A stretch of 64,000 nt of DNA, taken from Cyanodermella asteris (taxonomy: Eukaryota; Ascomycota; Lecanoromycetes; Ostropales; Stictidaceae). Under the pieces are notes generated by a model. That model searched no databases, was not told the origin of the DNA, and saw only the letters and a list, made by a program, of their open reading frames with translations. Each line of letters starts with the position of its first letter. Within the stretch, counting starts at the first letter, position 1. Where the stretch lies: assembly GCA_900618795.1 (NCBI GenBank), contig UYJD01000001.1, positions 2,057,732 to 2,121,731 of the forward strand, in the 5' to 3' direction. Of this stretch, positions 20,482 through 32,600 are shown in pieces. The position numbers and the translations under genes were made by a program.

Positions 20482-22812
20482 CTATCGATCCGGCGACGTC
20501 CACGTCTGCGTCGTATTAAAAGTCACACTATCAAAATAATTCTTCACCCCACTCGCCGCACTCCAACCTCCCGTATACACGCCCCCAATCGTGAGTTGAC
20601 ACTTGACACTCGTGTCAGTCGCAGCACCCCCACACAGGTTAACCGCAAAATCCCTATTCACCCTGACCAAGCCACCGTACTGCGTCCAGGCCTGATCCGC
20701 ACCCATCACCGCCTGGAGCAGCACGCCACCAGACCCGGGCGTCGCCCCGACGGGCTCCACCGTCATGGAGAGCACACTACTCCCCGCTGTCGCGGGAGCG
20801 CCCGTCAACATCGCCCACACGCCGAGCCAGTACATGATCCCGACGGCAAGGGTGACCGTCTGCGACCACGCCGCGGGCGCGACCCACAGCTCGCAGTACG
20901 TTCCGCTCTGGCATGCGGGCGGGTTGCCGTTCCCGTTGTTCAGGGCACACTGCTTCTGGGCGCAGCCGGAGGCGGTCCAGGACGCCGCCTTGAGAACGCC
21001 GCCGTTGGCGTCCTTGTTGTAGTCCGTGAGGGCGGTGGAGTCGAAGTTCGGGTTCGCAACCGCGTTCGTCGGGAGGATGGAGACGCTGGCCGTGGGCTGG
21101 TAGGTCTGGGTCACGCTGTAAGTTGAAGTCGGGGACGCGGACGTCGCTGTGCTGGGTGGCGTGATGCCGCAGGAAGATTGGAGGTAGTTTGCTGGTGGGT
21201 CGGTCATGCGTTGGACGCGGACTTGGTCTAGGTACCAGGTGAAGCTGCCGAGAGAGGGTTGGGAACCGCCGTTTTGGCTTGCTTGTGCGTTGATGAACAT
21301 GCGGAAGGCGACGGAGCCGTCGAGTTGGGGTTTGCCGAAATGGGCGTATTGGCATTGCATGTTGGTTATGGTCAGAGTCTGCATTGCCCAGTCGTGGCCG
21401 CTCTCGACTAGGGCGCTGCCGACGGGGGCGATGTTGGTGGTTGCGGTGTTGGTCGTGTCTCCTAGGAAGATGCTGTGGGCCACCCAGTTGCCGGTTGAGC
21501 TGGCAGTAGCGCCTGAATAGGTCGAAATGACTTTGTAGTAGAATGTGAATTGGTAGGTGGCGCCCATGAGTAGGTTGACGTTGTCCTGATAGACGAGACC
21601 GCCGTTCTTGCCCGCGAAAGCCCAGACACCGTCAGCCGCGTCGTAGTTTTCGAACGCGCAGTCCGAGCTTGTGCCAGAGCCGCAAGACTGGATTGTCCAG
21701 CCTTGGGCTGCGGCGGCTTGTTGAGCGGATGATTGTCGTTTCCTGAGCTTTCGTGACCCGGCATTCTCGAAGGACGGGTTGCTGATCGAGATTGGTGTGC
21801 CTGAGGAGAAAGCCTGGATGCCGCCAGTATAAGCATTGGTCGGTTGTGCAACTCCTGGAGTAGGTACTGGATAGCCACCCGCTTGGCTTGTGATGGTGGA
21901 TAGTGCGATATTGGAGGTCGTCGATGCAGCAGTGACAGTTGAACCGCTTGATGCTAAGGCGCTTGTGGAAGAAAGAGACGTAGTGAAGCCTGAACTCGTG
22001 CCTGAACCCGAAATGGCAGAGGTGAAGCTTGACGAGGAACTAGACGCCGAGCTTGTAGGGTTGCTTTGAGTCAAGAATTTTGCGGAGCTGTATACGGACG
22101 TTGACGCGGTCGATTGTGTTGAAGTTGTGCCAGCAGAACTTGGTCGGCTGCTGCTAGTGACTTGAGACTCGGCTGATGTGCATTGGGATGTTGATGGGGT
22201 CGATTGTATCAACTTCGTGCTAGCAGAAGTTGTTCGGCTACCGCTCGTAGCTTGGACCTTGGCCGATGTGTATTGGGATGTGGAGATCGAACTGCTCGTA
22301 GTCGCAGCCACCGTTGCCTTTGTACTCGTAATAACCGTCGTCTTCGCCGTACTCGATCTCATCCCACCACTAGTCGCACCGTTCACCGGCAACTGACCCG
22401 GAAACCCCCAAACACCTCCCCTCGCACAAACCTCCCATCCCCCACATCTGCCCTCCCTCGAGCAACACGGCCCATATCGCGATCCCAGGCACGTAGCTTC
22501 CCTGTCACCGACCACACCGCATCGCCCATCCGTACTGATCTGCACTCCCTTCGGAGGCACGTATCCGCAATCTCCGTACCTGGACTGGCAACCCCATCCG
22601 GAGAAGAATATCGATTCCCTCGGTCCGCAGAAACCGAACCAGGCGCAGGAGGGGCCGAATTTCGAGTTCTTGCAGGTTGTGCCGCCGGCGAAGAGACCGC
22701 AACGGCCATTCGTGGTGATTCTGGGGGAGGTGTTGGGGCTCGAGGGATGAGGCGATGCTGTCGATAATGTCGAAAGGGAGAGGAGGGTCAGGGCTTCAAA
22801 AGATATGTACAT
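20482..22812 (-). CDS. Secreted CBM18 chitin-binding protein with Ser/Thr stalk
   Basis: Single-exon protein of 776 residues. The N-terminus is a signal peptide (MYISFEALTLLSLSTLSTA). Two hevein-like CBM18 modules follow, beginning NGRCGLFAGGTTCKNSKFGP (about residues 36-82) and DGRCGVVGDREATC (about 95-135), each rich in Cys and Gly as expected for chitin binding. A roughly 200-residue Ser/Thr/Ala region comes next, probably heavily O-glycosylated. The C-terminal half holds two beta-sandwich-like repeats of CBM4/9-like appearance: one begins near SISNPSFENAG, the other near AVANPNFDSTALTDY. Both contain aromatic and Cys residues. Inside the first repeat lies RKLRKR, a candidate Kex2 processing site. 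No GPI-anchor signal is visible at the C-terminus. Likely a cell-wall or extracellular lectin-like protein; catalytic residues are not evident. Confidence 0.85.
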   Translation of the reverse strand: MYISFEALTLLSLSTLSTASPHPSSPNTSPRITTNGRCGLFAGGTTCKNSKFGPSCAWFGFCGPRESIFFSGWGCQSRYGDCGYVPPKGVQISTDGRCGVVGDREATCLGSRYGPCCSREGRCGGWEVCARGGVWGFPGQLPVNGATSGGMRSSTAKTTVITSTKATVAATTSSSISTSQYTSAKVQATSGSRTTSASTKLIQSTPSTSQCTSAESQVTSSSRPSSAGTTSTQSTASTSVYSSAKFLTQSNPTSSASSSSSSFTSAISGSGTSSGFTTSLSSTSALASSGSTVTAASTTSNIALSTITSQAGGYPVPTPGVAQPTNAYTGGIQAFSSGTPISISNPSFENAGSRKLRKRQSSAQQAAAAQGWTIQSCGSGTSSDCAFENYDAADGVWAFAGKNGGLVYQDNVNLLMGATYQFTFYYKVISTYSGATASSTGNWVAHSIFLGDTTNTATTNIAPVGSALVESGHDWAMQTLTITNMQCQYAHFGKPQLDGSVAFRMFINAQASQNGGSQPSLGSFTWYLDQVRVQRMTDPPANYLQSSCGITPPSTATSASPTSTYSVTQTYQPTASVSILPTNAVANPNFDSTALTDYNKDANGGVLKAASWTASGCAQKQCALNNGNGNPPACQSGTYCELWVAPAAWSQTVTLAVGIMYWLGVWAMLTGAPATAGSSVLSMTVEPVGATPGSGGVLLQAVMGADQAWTQYGGLVRVNRDFAVNLCGGAATDTSVKCQLTIGGVYTGGWSAASGVKNYFDSVTFNTTQTWTSPDR

Positions 22813-23706
22813 GTTTGCGGGCTATAACGCTAAAAAGACGCCACACCAAGCAAGAGGGAGAAGGAAACGCAGAGAGGCGAAATGTGGAAGAAAAGGGAGT
22901 GCACAGGGAGATCTTGTATATCGTAGACATATACTTACAAGCATGTACAGGTCAGCGCCATGGGCCGACAGGCCTCGACTCCATGATCCCAGTTCGCGTA
23001 GCTTGGCCACGCGTGCTAACCCAGGGACGATGCAGGTACCGAACGTTCATCTGCAGGTCCTTGCTGAAAAGGATGCAACAAGGTCATTGGAATTCCCAAA
23101 AAGGCATGCGTGCAGAAGTTTTCAGGATCCAGATGGCTTGGGAGGCGTCTCGCGTACGGCACGTCTAGACCGGCAGCCGGCCAGATTCGGGTTAGCGTCT
23201 GTTTGACGAGCGACGACAGCTCAATTTCCGCCCATGATGAAGAGCCGCCCGACGAGAGGAGCTAGCTGGAGCTCGGATCGCTTCTCGGACACGCCGGTGC
23301 CCTGGTAGTGTCATGGAAAAGGCTGGCTGGACCGTCTGTATTTCCGGCATTTATAGCGTTCCGGGCCGTCGAAACTACTAGCCCTCACCACCCTTACGTA
23401 CCTAGCGACGGACCTGTTTGCCAAACAACATTCTGAACCTAGCAGCAATACAAGATTATCATGACTGGTGACTTTGAACAGTATCAGAAATATGACAGAG
23501 CAGCCGTTGTATAGGATTGGCTCCATGGCACGGAAAGATCTATTTTGTACAGAACTTTCTATCTCCTCTTACTGTACTTCATCCTTCTAGGTTTATCGGG
23601 CTCTAACGAGTTCACCACTACGTATTTTTGCCCATGTCAACTTTGGTCAAGCAATCGTAATCCCTCATCCGAACCCTTGCTTACTCCAATGTGGTGCCGA
23701 GGGGCC
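22813..23706. other. Intergenic upstream of CBM18 gene
   Basis: About 0.9 kb serving as promoter of the CBM18 gene (-) and 3' flank of the GH63-like gene (-). No repeats or other genes recognised. Confidence 0.5.
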
Positions 23707-26700
23707 CTATCCGTCAACTCTGGACTCGAGTTCATCGACGTCCGTGCTGTCCCACTCATTGCTCTGGATGCGCTTGAGCTGGCCAGTCACGTATTCCATG
23801 ATCTTGTCATCTGCTTGATGCCTTTCCTCTCCATCGTCAACGGCGACAGCGTCTTCGCTGTTCTCGGTCATGAAGCTCTCGCGCCTGCCGATGCTTCGAT
23901 GGGTTGATGATCTTCTGATGGTCGGCCTGTCTCCGTTTGTGCCCTCGGTACTGCGACGACTAATGCTTCCACGCTTGCCAGCCGAGAAGGTGTCATCAAA
24001 GTAGTGCATAGCTGCTGTTGATGGGGTTCGTGGAGTTTGAGGAAGTCTGCAGTTGACGCCGGAATCATGGATTAGCTTCGCGACCAGGCCGGTCCAACCA
24101 CACTGATGTGTGGCACCCAGTCCTCTGCCGTTATCGCCATCGAAAAACTCATAGAACCATAGGTAATCGCGCCAGTGCGGGTCGAAGTCAAGAATGTCAT
24201 TACCCTCATTGACCGCACGTCGACCATCCTCATTTCTGGCGAACAAGTGCTGCAGGCGATGCTGCAATTCATCGGCAACATGTCCAAGATGCATATAGTC
24301 GCCAGAACCAGAGGGACACTCAACCTTGAGGTCATTGCCGTAGAACATGTAGAAACGTTGCAAGCTTTCGATAAGGAGGAAGTTGACGGCAATCCAGATC
24401 GGACCGCGCCAATTGCTGTTGCCTCCGAACAGCCCCGAATCGCTGTCACCGGGCACATATGCGACCTTGAAGGTCTGGCCATTGACATCCATCGAATATG
24501 GATGGTCTTTGTGGTATTTCGATAAGCTTCGAATTCCATGCTCGCTGAGAAATTCGGTTTCGTCGAGCATGCGCTGAAGGATCTTCACTAGTCGGTCCTT
24601 GCTGACCAAGGCGAGAAGTAGACGATCACCCTTGCCGCGACGCTTCATGCTGGCGATGTTCCGCTCCGCCAAGTCGTGTCTGTTCTCGATGAACCAGTTG
24701 ACGCGCTTCTTGAAGTTTGGAAACTTGTCAATGAGCTGCGGCTCGAGTGTCAAAACGGCATAAAGAGGAATTAATCCAACAAGAGAGCGCACAGGCAACT
24801 GTTGTCTCCAAGGACCGCCCCACGAGATCGCATCGTAGTAGAAGCCGTCTTCGTCATTCCACAGGTTAGTTGCTTCCTTGCCATCTTCCTGAAATGTCAT
24901 CGCGTCACTGATGAGAATGAAGTGTTCGAAGAACTTGGATGCAATGTCCTCGTAGATGCGGCGGTGTTTGGCGAGCTCCAGGGCAATGTTTAGCATGCAT
25001 AAAGCATAGAAAGCCATCCAGCCCGTGCTGTCTGCCTGCTCAAGAACGCCTCCGGTAGGGAGGGGATCAGATCGGTTGAACAGACCGATGTTGTCCAGGC
25101 CAAGGAATCCGCCTTCGAAAACGTTCTTGCCATCGGTGTCCTTCCTGTTCACCCACCAAGTGAAGTTGAGAAGCAGCTTCTGGAAGACTCGCTCCAGGAA
25201 GTCCAGATCTTGTCGTCCGTACATCTTGCGCTCAATCTTGAACACTCTGAATACAGCCCAAGCGTGCACGGGTGGATTGACGTCTCCAAAGTTCCATTCG
25301 TAGGCGGGCAGCTGGCCATTTGGATGCATGTACCACTCTCGAGTGAACAGATCGAGCTGCTTTTTGGCAAATTCCGGATCAATCATGGCGAGTGGGATGG
25401 TGTGGAATGCCGAATCCCACGTTGCAAACCAGGGGTACTCCCACGAATCCGGCATGGAGATGATATCATCCAGATACATGTGCCGCCACTGCTTATTGCG
25501 AACCTCTTTCCTGCTAGGAGGTGGCGGCGGATTGCTTGGGTCCCCTTTCGCCCACTCATCATAGACGAAATGGTAGTATTGCTTTGTCCACAACATTCCA
25601 GACAAAGCTTGTCGTTGAATGTTTCGTAGATCGTCTGCCATGGGCAAAGGACTGATTCTCCAGTAAAACTCATCTGCTTCAGTTCTTCTTGCTTCGATGA
25701 TATCATCGAATAGCTCTTCATCAAGGTAGCCCTCGTACTTCTTGGACAGCTTGAAACGGACCACGGCACATTCACCAGGGGCAACGCCACCGTCTTCGTT
25801 GAATTTGTACCATGCTGCACTTTTCGTTCCTCGGTGGTCCGGGTTTACGACACCCTTTTGGGTGTTGACAATGTGTCGATGAAAGGCGTCTTTGACGTAC
25901 TGGGACTGGTTCTTGACACCATATAGACCGTGGAGATTGGTGTCATTGTCAGTGAACAGGAGCTCGGGCTGGATGTCCTCACCGCTATCACCGACGCCAG
26001 GAGATGGCGAGAGCTGGAAAAATCGCTCACCCAACTTCCAGTGCTTCGACTGGGCGGTCATTGCTGCAATCTGACGGATCGAAGGCTTCTTCTTGGGATC
26101 TTCTCGACCCCAAGACCAGGTGTTACGGAACCACACGTGGGGGATGATATGAAGTGGTGCACGGTCGGGACCGCGGTTGTAAGCAGTGATTCTGAACAGT
26201 AGCTCGTCCGGATCATTGGCATCCTTGGCAGTCTCGATGAAAATGTCCCAGTACCGGTCTTCGGCGAATGCGCCCGAGTCCAGAATCTGGTATTCTTTGT
26301 CAAGCTTACCACGTCGTTGATTCTCTTCGAGGAGGTCCTTGTAAGGGAATTTGCCTTGGGGATACTTGTAAAGGAATTTCATGTACGAGTGTGTAGGCGT
26401 ATTGTCGACGTGAAAGTGGGCCTCCTTGATACTCTCGCCATGGTTTCCCTGTGAGTTGGACAAGCCATAAAGACGCTCCTTGAGGTAGTCGTCTTTCTCG
26501 TTCCAGAATGCAAAGGCTACGTTTTGCAAGCAATGGGTGTCCGAAACGCCGGCAATGCCATCTTCGCCCCACCTGTAGGCTCTTGAGCGAGCATGCTCAT
26601 GTGGAAAGTCTATCTATCAGATCAGCAGATGGCAATATATTCACGTCAGAACAGCGACGCACGATTCCAGGCATCTCCATCAGGGGAGTAGTCTTCGCGA

Positions 26701-26880
26701 ACTGCAAAAGTCAGCACGGGCTGTCGATGTCGAGCTCAGCACCAGCAAGCACAAACCTGTTCCCCATTGGCGTTCTGCGACGTAGGGGCCCCAACGCTTC
26801 CAATACTTTTCCCTGTCCGTGTCTTCTTTCAGGCGCTTCTCCTCGACGGACAGGTACTCCTGCTGCTCGACCAGGACCAT
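23707..26880 (-). CDS. GH63-like glycoside hydrolase of the YMR196W type
   Basis: Large soluble protein of 1021 residues resembling the (alpha/alpha)6-barrel glucosidases of GH63; the budding-yeast relative is YMR196W. Three exons: 26757-26880, 26663-26701 and 23707-26609, with 55 and 53 bp introns. The middle exon is only 39 bp and encodes the conserved REDYSPDGDAWN, joined to HFPHEHARSRAYRWGEDGIA, so all phases fit. The start MVLVEQQEYLSVEEKR lacks a signal peptide, which argues against an ER processing glucosidase I role and suggests a cytosolic enzyme. Conserved blocks include IIPHVWFRNTWSWGRED, SWEYPWFATWDSAFHTIPLA, GQLPAYEWNFGDVNPPVHAW and the C-terminal NSNWRGPIWIAVNFLLIESL and HQCGWTGLVAKLIHD. 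Asp/Glu in these blocks are candidate catalytic acids, not proven. The last 80 residues are Ser/Arg-rich. Substrate unknown, possibly a glucan. Confidence 0.88.
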
Positions 26881-28256
26881 GGTCGGCGCAATCTATCGTA
26901 GGCGGGATGCAATAGGAAGATAAGAATGGTAAAGACAGCAGCTGCCCGGATGGATTCGGCGCTAGGATGGGAGGAGGAGGAGGAAAGGATAGACGTGAGT
27001 TGGCCAGGATTGCGAGGCGCGGTGTTTTCTAGCAAAAGGGCAGCTAGCAAGGCAAGGTGCGGCGGATTGCTGCGGAAGCTGCGCTCGTGCTGCCGGGAAA
27101 GAGGTTGCACGGCTGACCAGCTTAGCTTTCGGCAGTAAAAGCAGATGATGGGCAGCTAACGATGCAGGACGGACAGACACTGCAGCGTGGGTGGGCAAGA
27201 CTTTCGACGGCTCAATTGTTGAGTAAGGTACCTACCTACCTTGCGATAAGAAACGACAGCGCTCACGGCACGTCAGCGGCTCGAGCTTTTTTTGAAATGT
27301 CATCACCAAACAAACAGCGACCCGTCACATCGCCAATCGAGCAAAAATAGACATCCATGTCCGCCAAGACATGCCTCTACAATTCTACTCTTCCATTTCA
27401 TCCTACACTAGCTTCGCAAAATAATGCTAACATCTTGCTGTGTCTTTCTGGCACTCGGCCATTGCGGGGTGCTGGATCGGCCCCACATCAGAATCCATTG
27501 CAGTTATCTTTCTGGAGTATCGTCTTGTGGGGGCCCAATCGGCTTTTGACGCCGACTTTTCGTCCTTGCACACCCTCACGCTGAACCGTGCGCCTATTGG
27601 ACAGCAGCTGTCCATACAATCACTCATACTACCAGCGGTCGTGTCAGCACTTTCCACGTGCAGGATGCTCAAACCAAGAATTTCCTTCGGCGGGAACTGG
27701 TCACTTCTACGTCTATGGCACATGAGCTGACGTCCCTCACAAGCTGCATGACATGTGTTTCAACGGGACTGGGAGAAACCAAGACAGCATGATGTTTCTG
27801 GACCAAAAGGTTGAATAATGATGCTTGTTATTCATGGTAACAATGTAGATACTTTTTGCCCGTGGCTCCGCTCAATCACGTCCGTTTCTCGTGTCACCTC
27901 GTTCCACTCGTTCTCAATCGCTCCAAATCAGTCAAGCCCGCATGCCAGAAGACATTTCCGCCAACTTCATTTTGATCCTTTCCGCACGGAAAATGCAAGC
28001 ATGCATATGACAACAAAATGCCAGCCACGGCCAAGGCAGAGTGACAAACAATGTCGGTTGTGCCATCGTTTGGGCTTCCAGCCCAGTCTATAAAAACTCC
28101 TGTCAACACCATAAAATGCAGACCCAGCTCAAACCAAAACCTCTTCTCTATCCAACCTGATGGGGTTGAAAACAAACATCGCCGGCCAGCGGCATGGGTG
28201 TGAATCATGGAAGGGTAGAAATGAACAAGACCATGTCACGTCATGGACCAGAATTG
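26881..28256. other. Intergenic, 1.4 kb
   Basis: Promoter of the GH63-like gene (-) and 3' flank of the bHLH gene (-). Only short open frames on both strands, none with a recognisable motif. Confidence 0.5.
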
Positions 28257-29697
28257 TCATCGTGAAGCCCCGTTTCCCGAGGTCAGGCTGTTGAGCTGCT
28301 CACGCAACTTCTTGTTGCCCTCAATCAGATCGGCGACCCACTCGACCGCCTTGGCCAGGATGGTACACTTGCTTGGCCCGGCGGACGCAGCGTCAGGCAT
28401 GAGGTCGGTCAAGTCTGCAAAGCCCTCCTTGATCTGATTCCTGCGCTTCTGTTCGCTGCGAATGTGGTTCATTTTCTTCTCCTCTTCTGTCAGATTGACT
28501 CTTGACGTCTTGGCGTCCGATGCCTTTCGTCCACCTATCCCACTGCCACCTGGCGTTGTTGGGGTTTCGGGATGGCCGGAGCTGCGTGGAGCATTGGGCA
28601 GCGGTGTCGATATTTGTGGCCGGCTCCTCTTCCTGGGCAGGCCGAAGGCAAGGTCCTCATCGTCGCTATGCTCATCGCGATCTATGCGTCGGCGTTTGCG
28701 GGAAACCTCTTCCTCTTTGTCCGATTCATCAATGCTTTCCAGCGCGATCGACCGAGCAGACTGCGGTTGTTCCTCCTGACCATTCGCACTTTCTGGGTGG
28801 CCTCCCGGAGCCTTGTAGCCTGTGTGCACGATGTGAACTTTCTGCGCCTCCAAGTTTTGAGTGTGAGTGAGCACGTGCTGGGGCGGATTGTAGTTGTTGC
28901 CCTTGAAACCGGTGTCACTGCCGTAAGTGAATGTCATTCGGCGCTCCAGATACGAGTCTGGTCGGGCATCCCGCCCTTCCTTGAGCATTTTCTTGGCAGC
29001 CTCGCTGTACCGATCGCCTCCGACGAGGGCGGGCAAATAGTCCGAACTCGCACGTCGCAGACCGTCGGCCAGATTTGGCCTTAAAGCTCCAAGTTGTCTT
29101 CCCTGCACGACTGCTGGGGCGCCAGGGGTTGGCTTGGCAAAGGACCCTGATTGCGCTCGTTGGTGGTGAGGCATCTGCGGAACCGGTGATCGTTGAGCCG
29201 CCTGCGGCTGTCGTGATTGCATTTGCTGCTGCTGTGGCTGCTGCTGCTGTTGGGGGTTGGGCTGCCGCGGCTGGCCTTGAGCTTCGAAGACGGCGTTGTG
29301 AACGTGAGGCGGAAAGGACATGGCGTGGGCGGGGGCGGAAAGAGGACCGGGATTGAAGCCATGAGTCTGCTGGAACATGTTCAGCGCGTGGTTGATGTTG
29401 AGGTCAGGGTGCCCATAGGAGTTTGACGTCGCGAACAGGGTTGGCATCTGCTCATTGGGGAACTGGTGCAGCTGTTCTAGGAGGCGGGGATCCTCGAGAT
29501 TGCCAAAGAGCTGGTTGTTAAGATGGGTTTCGTTCTCGTTGAGCAGTGGGCGTCCCGGTGCTGGAGGCTCTGGGGGCGGGGCCGGCTCATCGCGGTTCTC
29601 GCTGTAAGAGAAGGCGTCTACGTGCACGGATTAGCTCATCACCTTCGAAGCAAGTCAACACATGATGTCTCGACTCACATCCGAATGGTCGATCCAT
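28257..29697 (-). CDS. bHLH transcription factor
   Basis: Nuclear DNA-binding regulator of 459 residues. A six-codon first exon (29679-29697, MDRPFG) is joined by a 61 bp intron (GTGAGT donor, CACGTAG acceptor) to exon 2 (28257-29617); an ATG inside exon 2 cannot supply the conserved start. The first 300 residues are Pro/Gln-rich, with a QQQQQPQQQQ tract and basic patches (SRKRRRIDRD and LPRKRSRP) that look like nuclear signals. The bHLH lies near the C-terminus, about residues 385-450: basic region NHIRSEQKRRNQIKEGF, helix 1, loop with AASAGPSK, and helix 2 TILAKAVEWVADLIEGN running into a short leucine-containing coil. His, Glu and Arg at the canonical E-box-reading positions are present. 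It resembles Ino4/Mlx-like factors; the target genes are not inferable from sequence. A 3.9 kb gene-free stretch lies upstream. Confidence 0.88.
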
Positions 29698-32600
29698 GTA
29701 GCTCGTTTGTACTGGATGTGACAAAACTTGTGTCATCTTGGCAATTGAAGTCCACCCAACGTTATGATAAGCTCACGCTTGCAGATGCGATGTCGCGGGA
29801 CGTATTATTTGTGCCTAGTAGTCACGAGCAAGTTGGGCCGGCCACGGTGGCGCGCATGCAATCTCGTGCCTTGTCCCGCAACTGATACGATGTGCCAACT
29901 ATGATGACGATATCGGGCACCAAATGTAGTATTTCCGAGCTCTTGACAATAGATCCTGCTGCAGCGTATATCCTGGAAGATGAGTCAAGCTTGTTGATTG
30001 TTGATGCCTTAATACGTTGGCCGTTGATTGATGCACTGGGCAGAAGCGTCGGGAACCCGTTGGGTTTCTCATGCGGCAGGTACAGCGTGCGATTATATCC
30101 ACGCCGAGTAGCTTGAACCGGGGGCTGTGTGTACCAGGCCGGTTCGAGGTTGGGTCGTCAATTGCAGGCAACGATGCGAAGCAAGCGCAAGAAGGTCCTG
30201 TTGCGGCGTGCTGATCGAAAGGCAAGTCGAATGATTGCCCACGGCCGTGGAGGTGGGATCTAGTGTAGTGCCGAATGTCTCAGAAGCCCCGTAGGGGACG
30301 GGATGTATATGTCGAGGGCAGATCCGGGACAGGCCCAGTGCATGAGGGTGAACTGGGGTCACGGCTAGGGGCCTAGCGCATATGTAGCGGTGCCGTCACC
30401 AGGGAAGAATGTCTGGGGTCGTCTCGATCCGTGTGGTCAGATATCAGCAAAGCGCGTGAACATGGCAGTGGATGCGGCAGAATCGGAATGACACAGGACG
30501 GAAGTTTGGGCGGGCTGTCCAATAGGAAAAACCGGAGTCGGCAATATCGTCCTGAATAGCGCTCTGTCTCGATGGCGTAGAGGTTGCGAGACGAGACCAG
30601 ACCAGACGCAGGTCCAGTCTTCAGAGCAGCGTCCGGGCGGCGCAAAGGAGTTGAAAGTACCCCCCAGGGCAGGGCGAGAGAGGAGGGCAGCTTGTCTCGA
30701 GTGTGGACTCGTGCTTTACAGTACGGTCAGCACATACAGCCCGCACCGGGCCCAGCCGCCGGAACCTGGTGGAAGAGCGTCTTAGACGAGTTGCAGACTA
30801 GCGGCGCAAAGGTACCGGGGGCTACATGGCCTGTTCGGCTCCCCACTCGTCTGTGCTGACGCTGCTGATGTTGGTCGGCGGAACCGAGGATTGACGCCTT
30901 CATGTGACAGAGCAAGAAAGGGGAGCCCGCCCCGCTGACTCAGCACGCCGAGTATCGGCTACTTGCCCTCGCACCCAGCTTCTCTGCTGCCGCCAGGTAT
31001 CTTCTACTTGCTCCACAACGCCCATCTGCGTCGAGCGCGAGAATCCCATGTCATTGACCCCGGATCTGCTGTCACCATCGCCCGCCTCGTCAATGTTCAA
31101 TGCCCTTCTCAGATTCAGATGTTGCCATGTTTCGAAGCACCTGACGCCGACCCTCCCTCTTCCCCCCCTGCTCACCTCCTGACCCTTCGTTTCCCGTGTC
31201 CAACTCCCTGCTGCAAGGAGCAGACGGTGCGGCGGCCGACCCTTTGAACCGACCCGGTCTGGCGGAGAAGGCCCTCACCATGCACGCCCTTCGTCGATGG
31301 AGTGACGAATTACCGCAAAGGTCAATCTTAAATATGCAAGTCATGACATTTGCAGCATCCCCCCTTGCAGGGATGTGCTGCTCAAGTGGTGCCTTGGGTG
31401 TCTGACAGCTTAATTAAACCTCGCTGACGTGGAGCAGTAAGGCCCCTATGCTTTAAACCTGCATCGTTGCTGAATCTTCTCATGCACTCGGCACCTTTTG
31501 AACGTTCAGTGTTGACAGCTGCAACCTCAGTCGTTCAACTCAGCATGTGCAGCACGTATGTAAAGGACTAATCGTGTACCTGAGGCGGTCAGTAGTCTCG
31601 TGAGCAGATCCAATGTTATTCCTCACATCTCCGGCAAAACAAGGTTTGAGACCTGTGACAGTCCATAGGGAGCTTGCTGCTCCCGTCGGTCAGCCAGATT
31701 GAACTTTCCACGACTCGTTGCGTCGCAGCATAGCGCCAGGGCTCAACCTTCGGAGCACGACGCTAGCGACCAGGGCTACAGGGATATATTCGGCACAGTT
31801 GTCAGGACACCTCTCAACGAGCATGCATGTGAGATCGCCGCCCAACCTTGGGACGGCAGTCCGCTCGTTGCGGCGCTAGGCAATCAGTGGAATCAATGCC
31901 CACGTAAATACCGCCCCGGCTTTAGCCTCCGAGAAATCCCGGACCGTCATTTCAAGGCCTACAGCTATCACTGGCTTGTTGTCCAAATATTCACCAGTAT
32001 TATTGTCATCGAGGAGAAGATTTGCGAACTTGGCAACAAGGGACTTGTAGAAAATAATGCCTCATAGAATTCGCAGTATCAACACTCGACGGCCATGATT
32101 ATCTTCAATCTCTCAAGGCACCAATTTAGCCGCCGTTCGGCACGCACAAGGTTTCTGTCGTCATTCACAGTCAATCATTCAGAATATCAGCGGCGATCCG
32201 CAAGTGCTCGCCAGGAACCCGAAGATGATTTCCACCAAAACCTGCCGATCGAGCGGGATGACTGAGTGAATGTAGATCTCGCGGTACATTGGCGGTTTCG
32301 GACTGGCCTTCAAGCCAGCGTGTAAGAATGACAGCCACTATCACTTGAGTGGCTTTTGCTGGCACATTACAATTACCGTCTCGCCGCTGACAAACTCGAT
32401 GCCTTTGCCATCAAACCCTCTTTCGGATCAGAAACAGCTCGTTTGACAACTGGCCTTGACGTGCCGAGACGAAGATGAATGCATCTCGTAATGGGTACCG
32501 TCAGCGGTACGACCGGAACGACCAGACTCGCGATAAGAGCTTTCGGTCCAGTAACCCCAAAAAGCGCGAACCCGGTACAACAATAAAACGCCAAAAAGAT

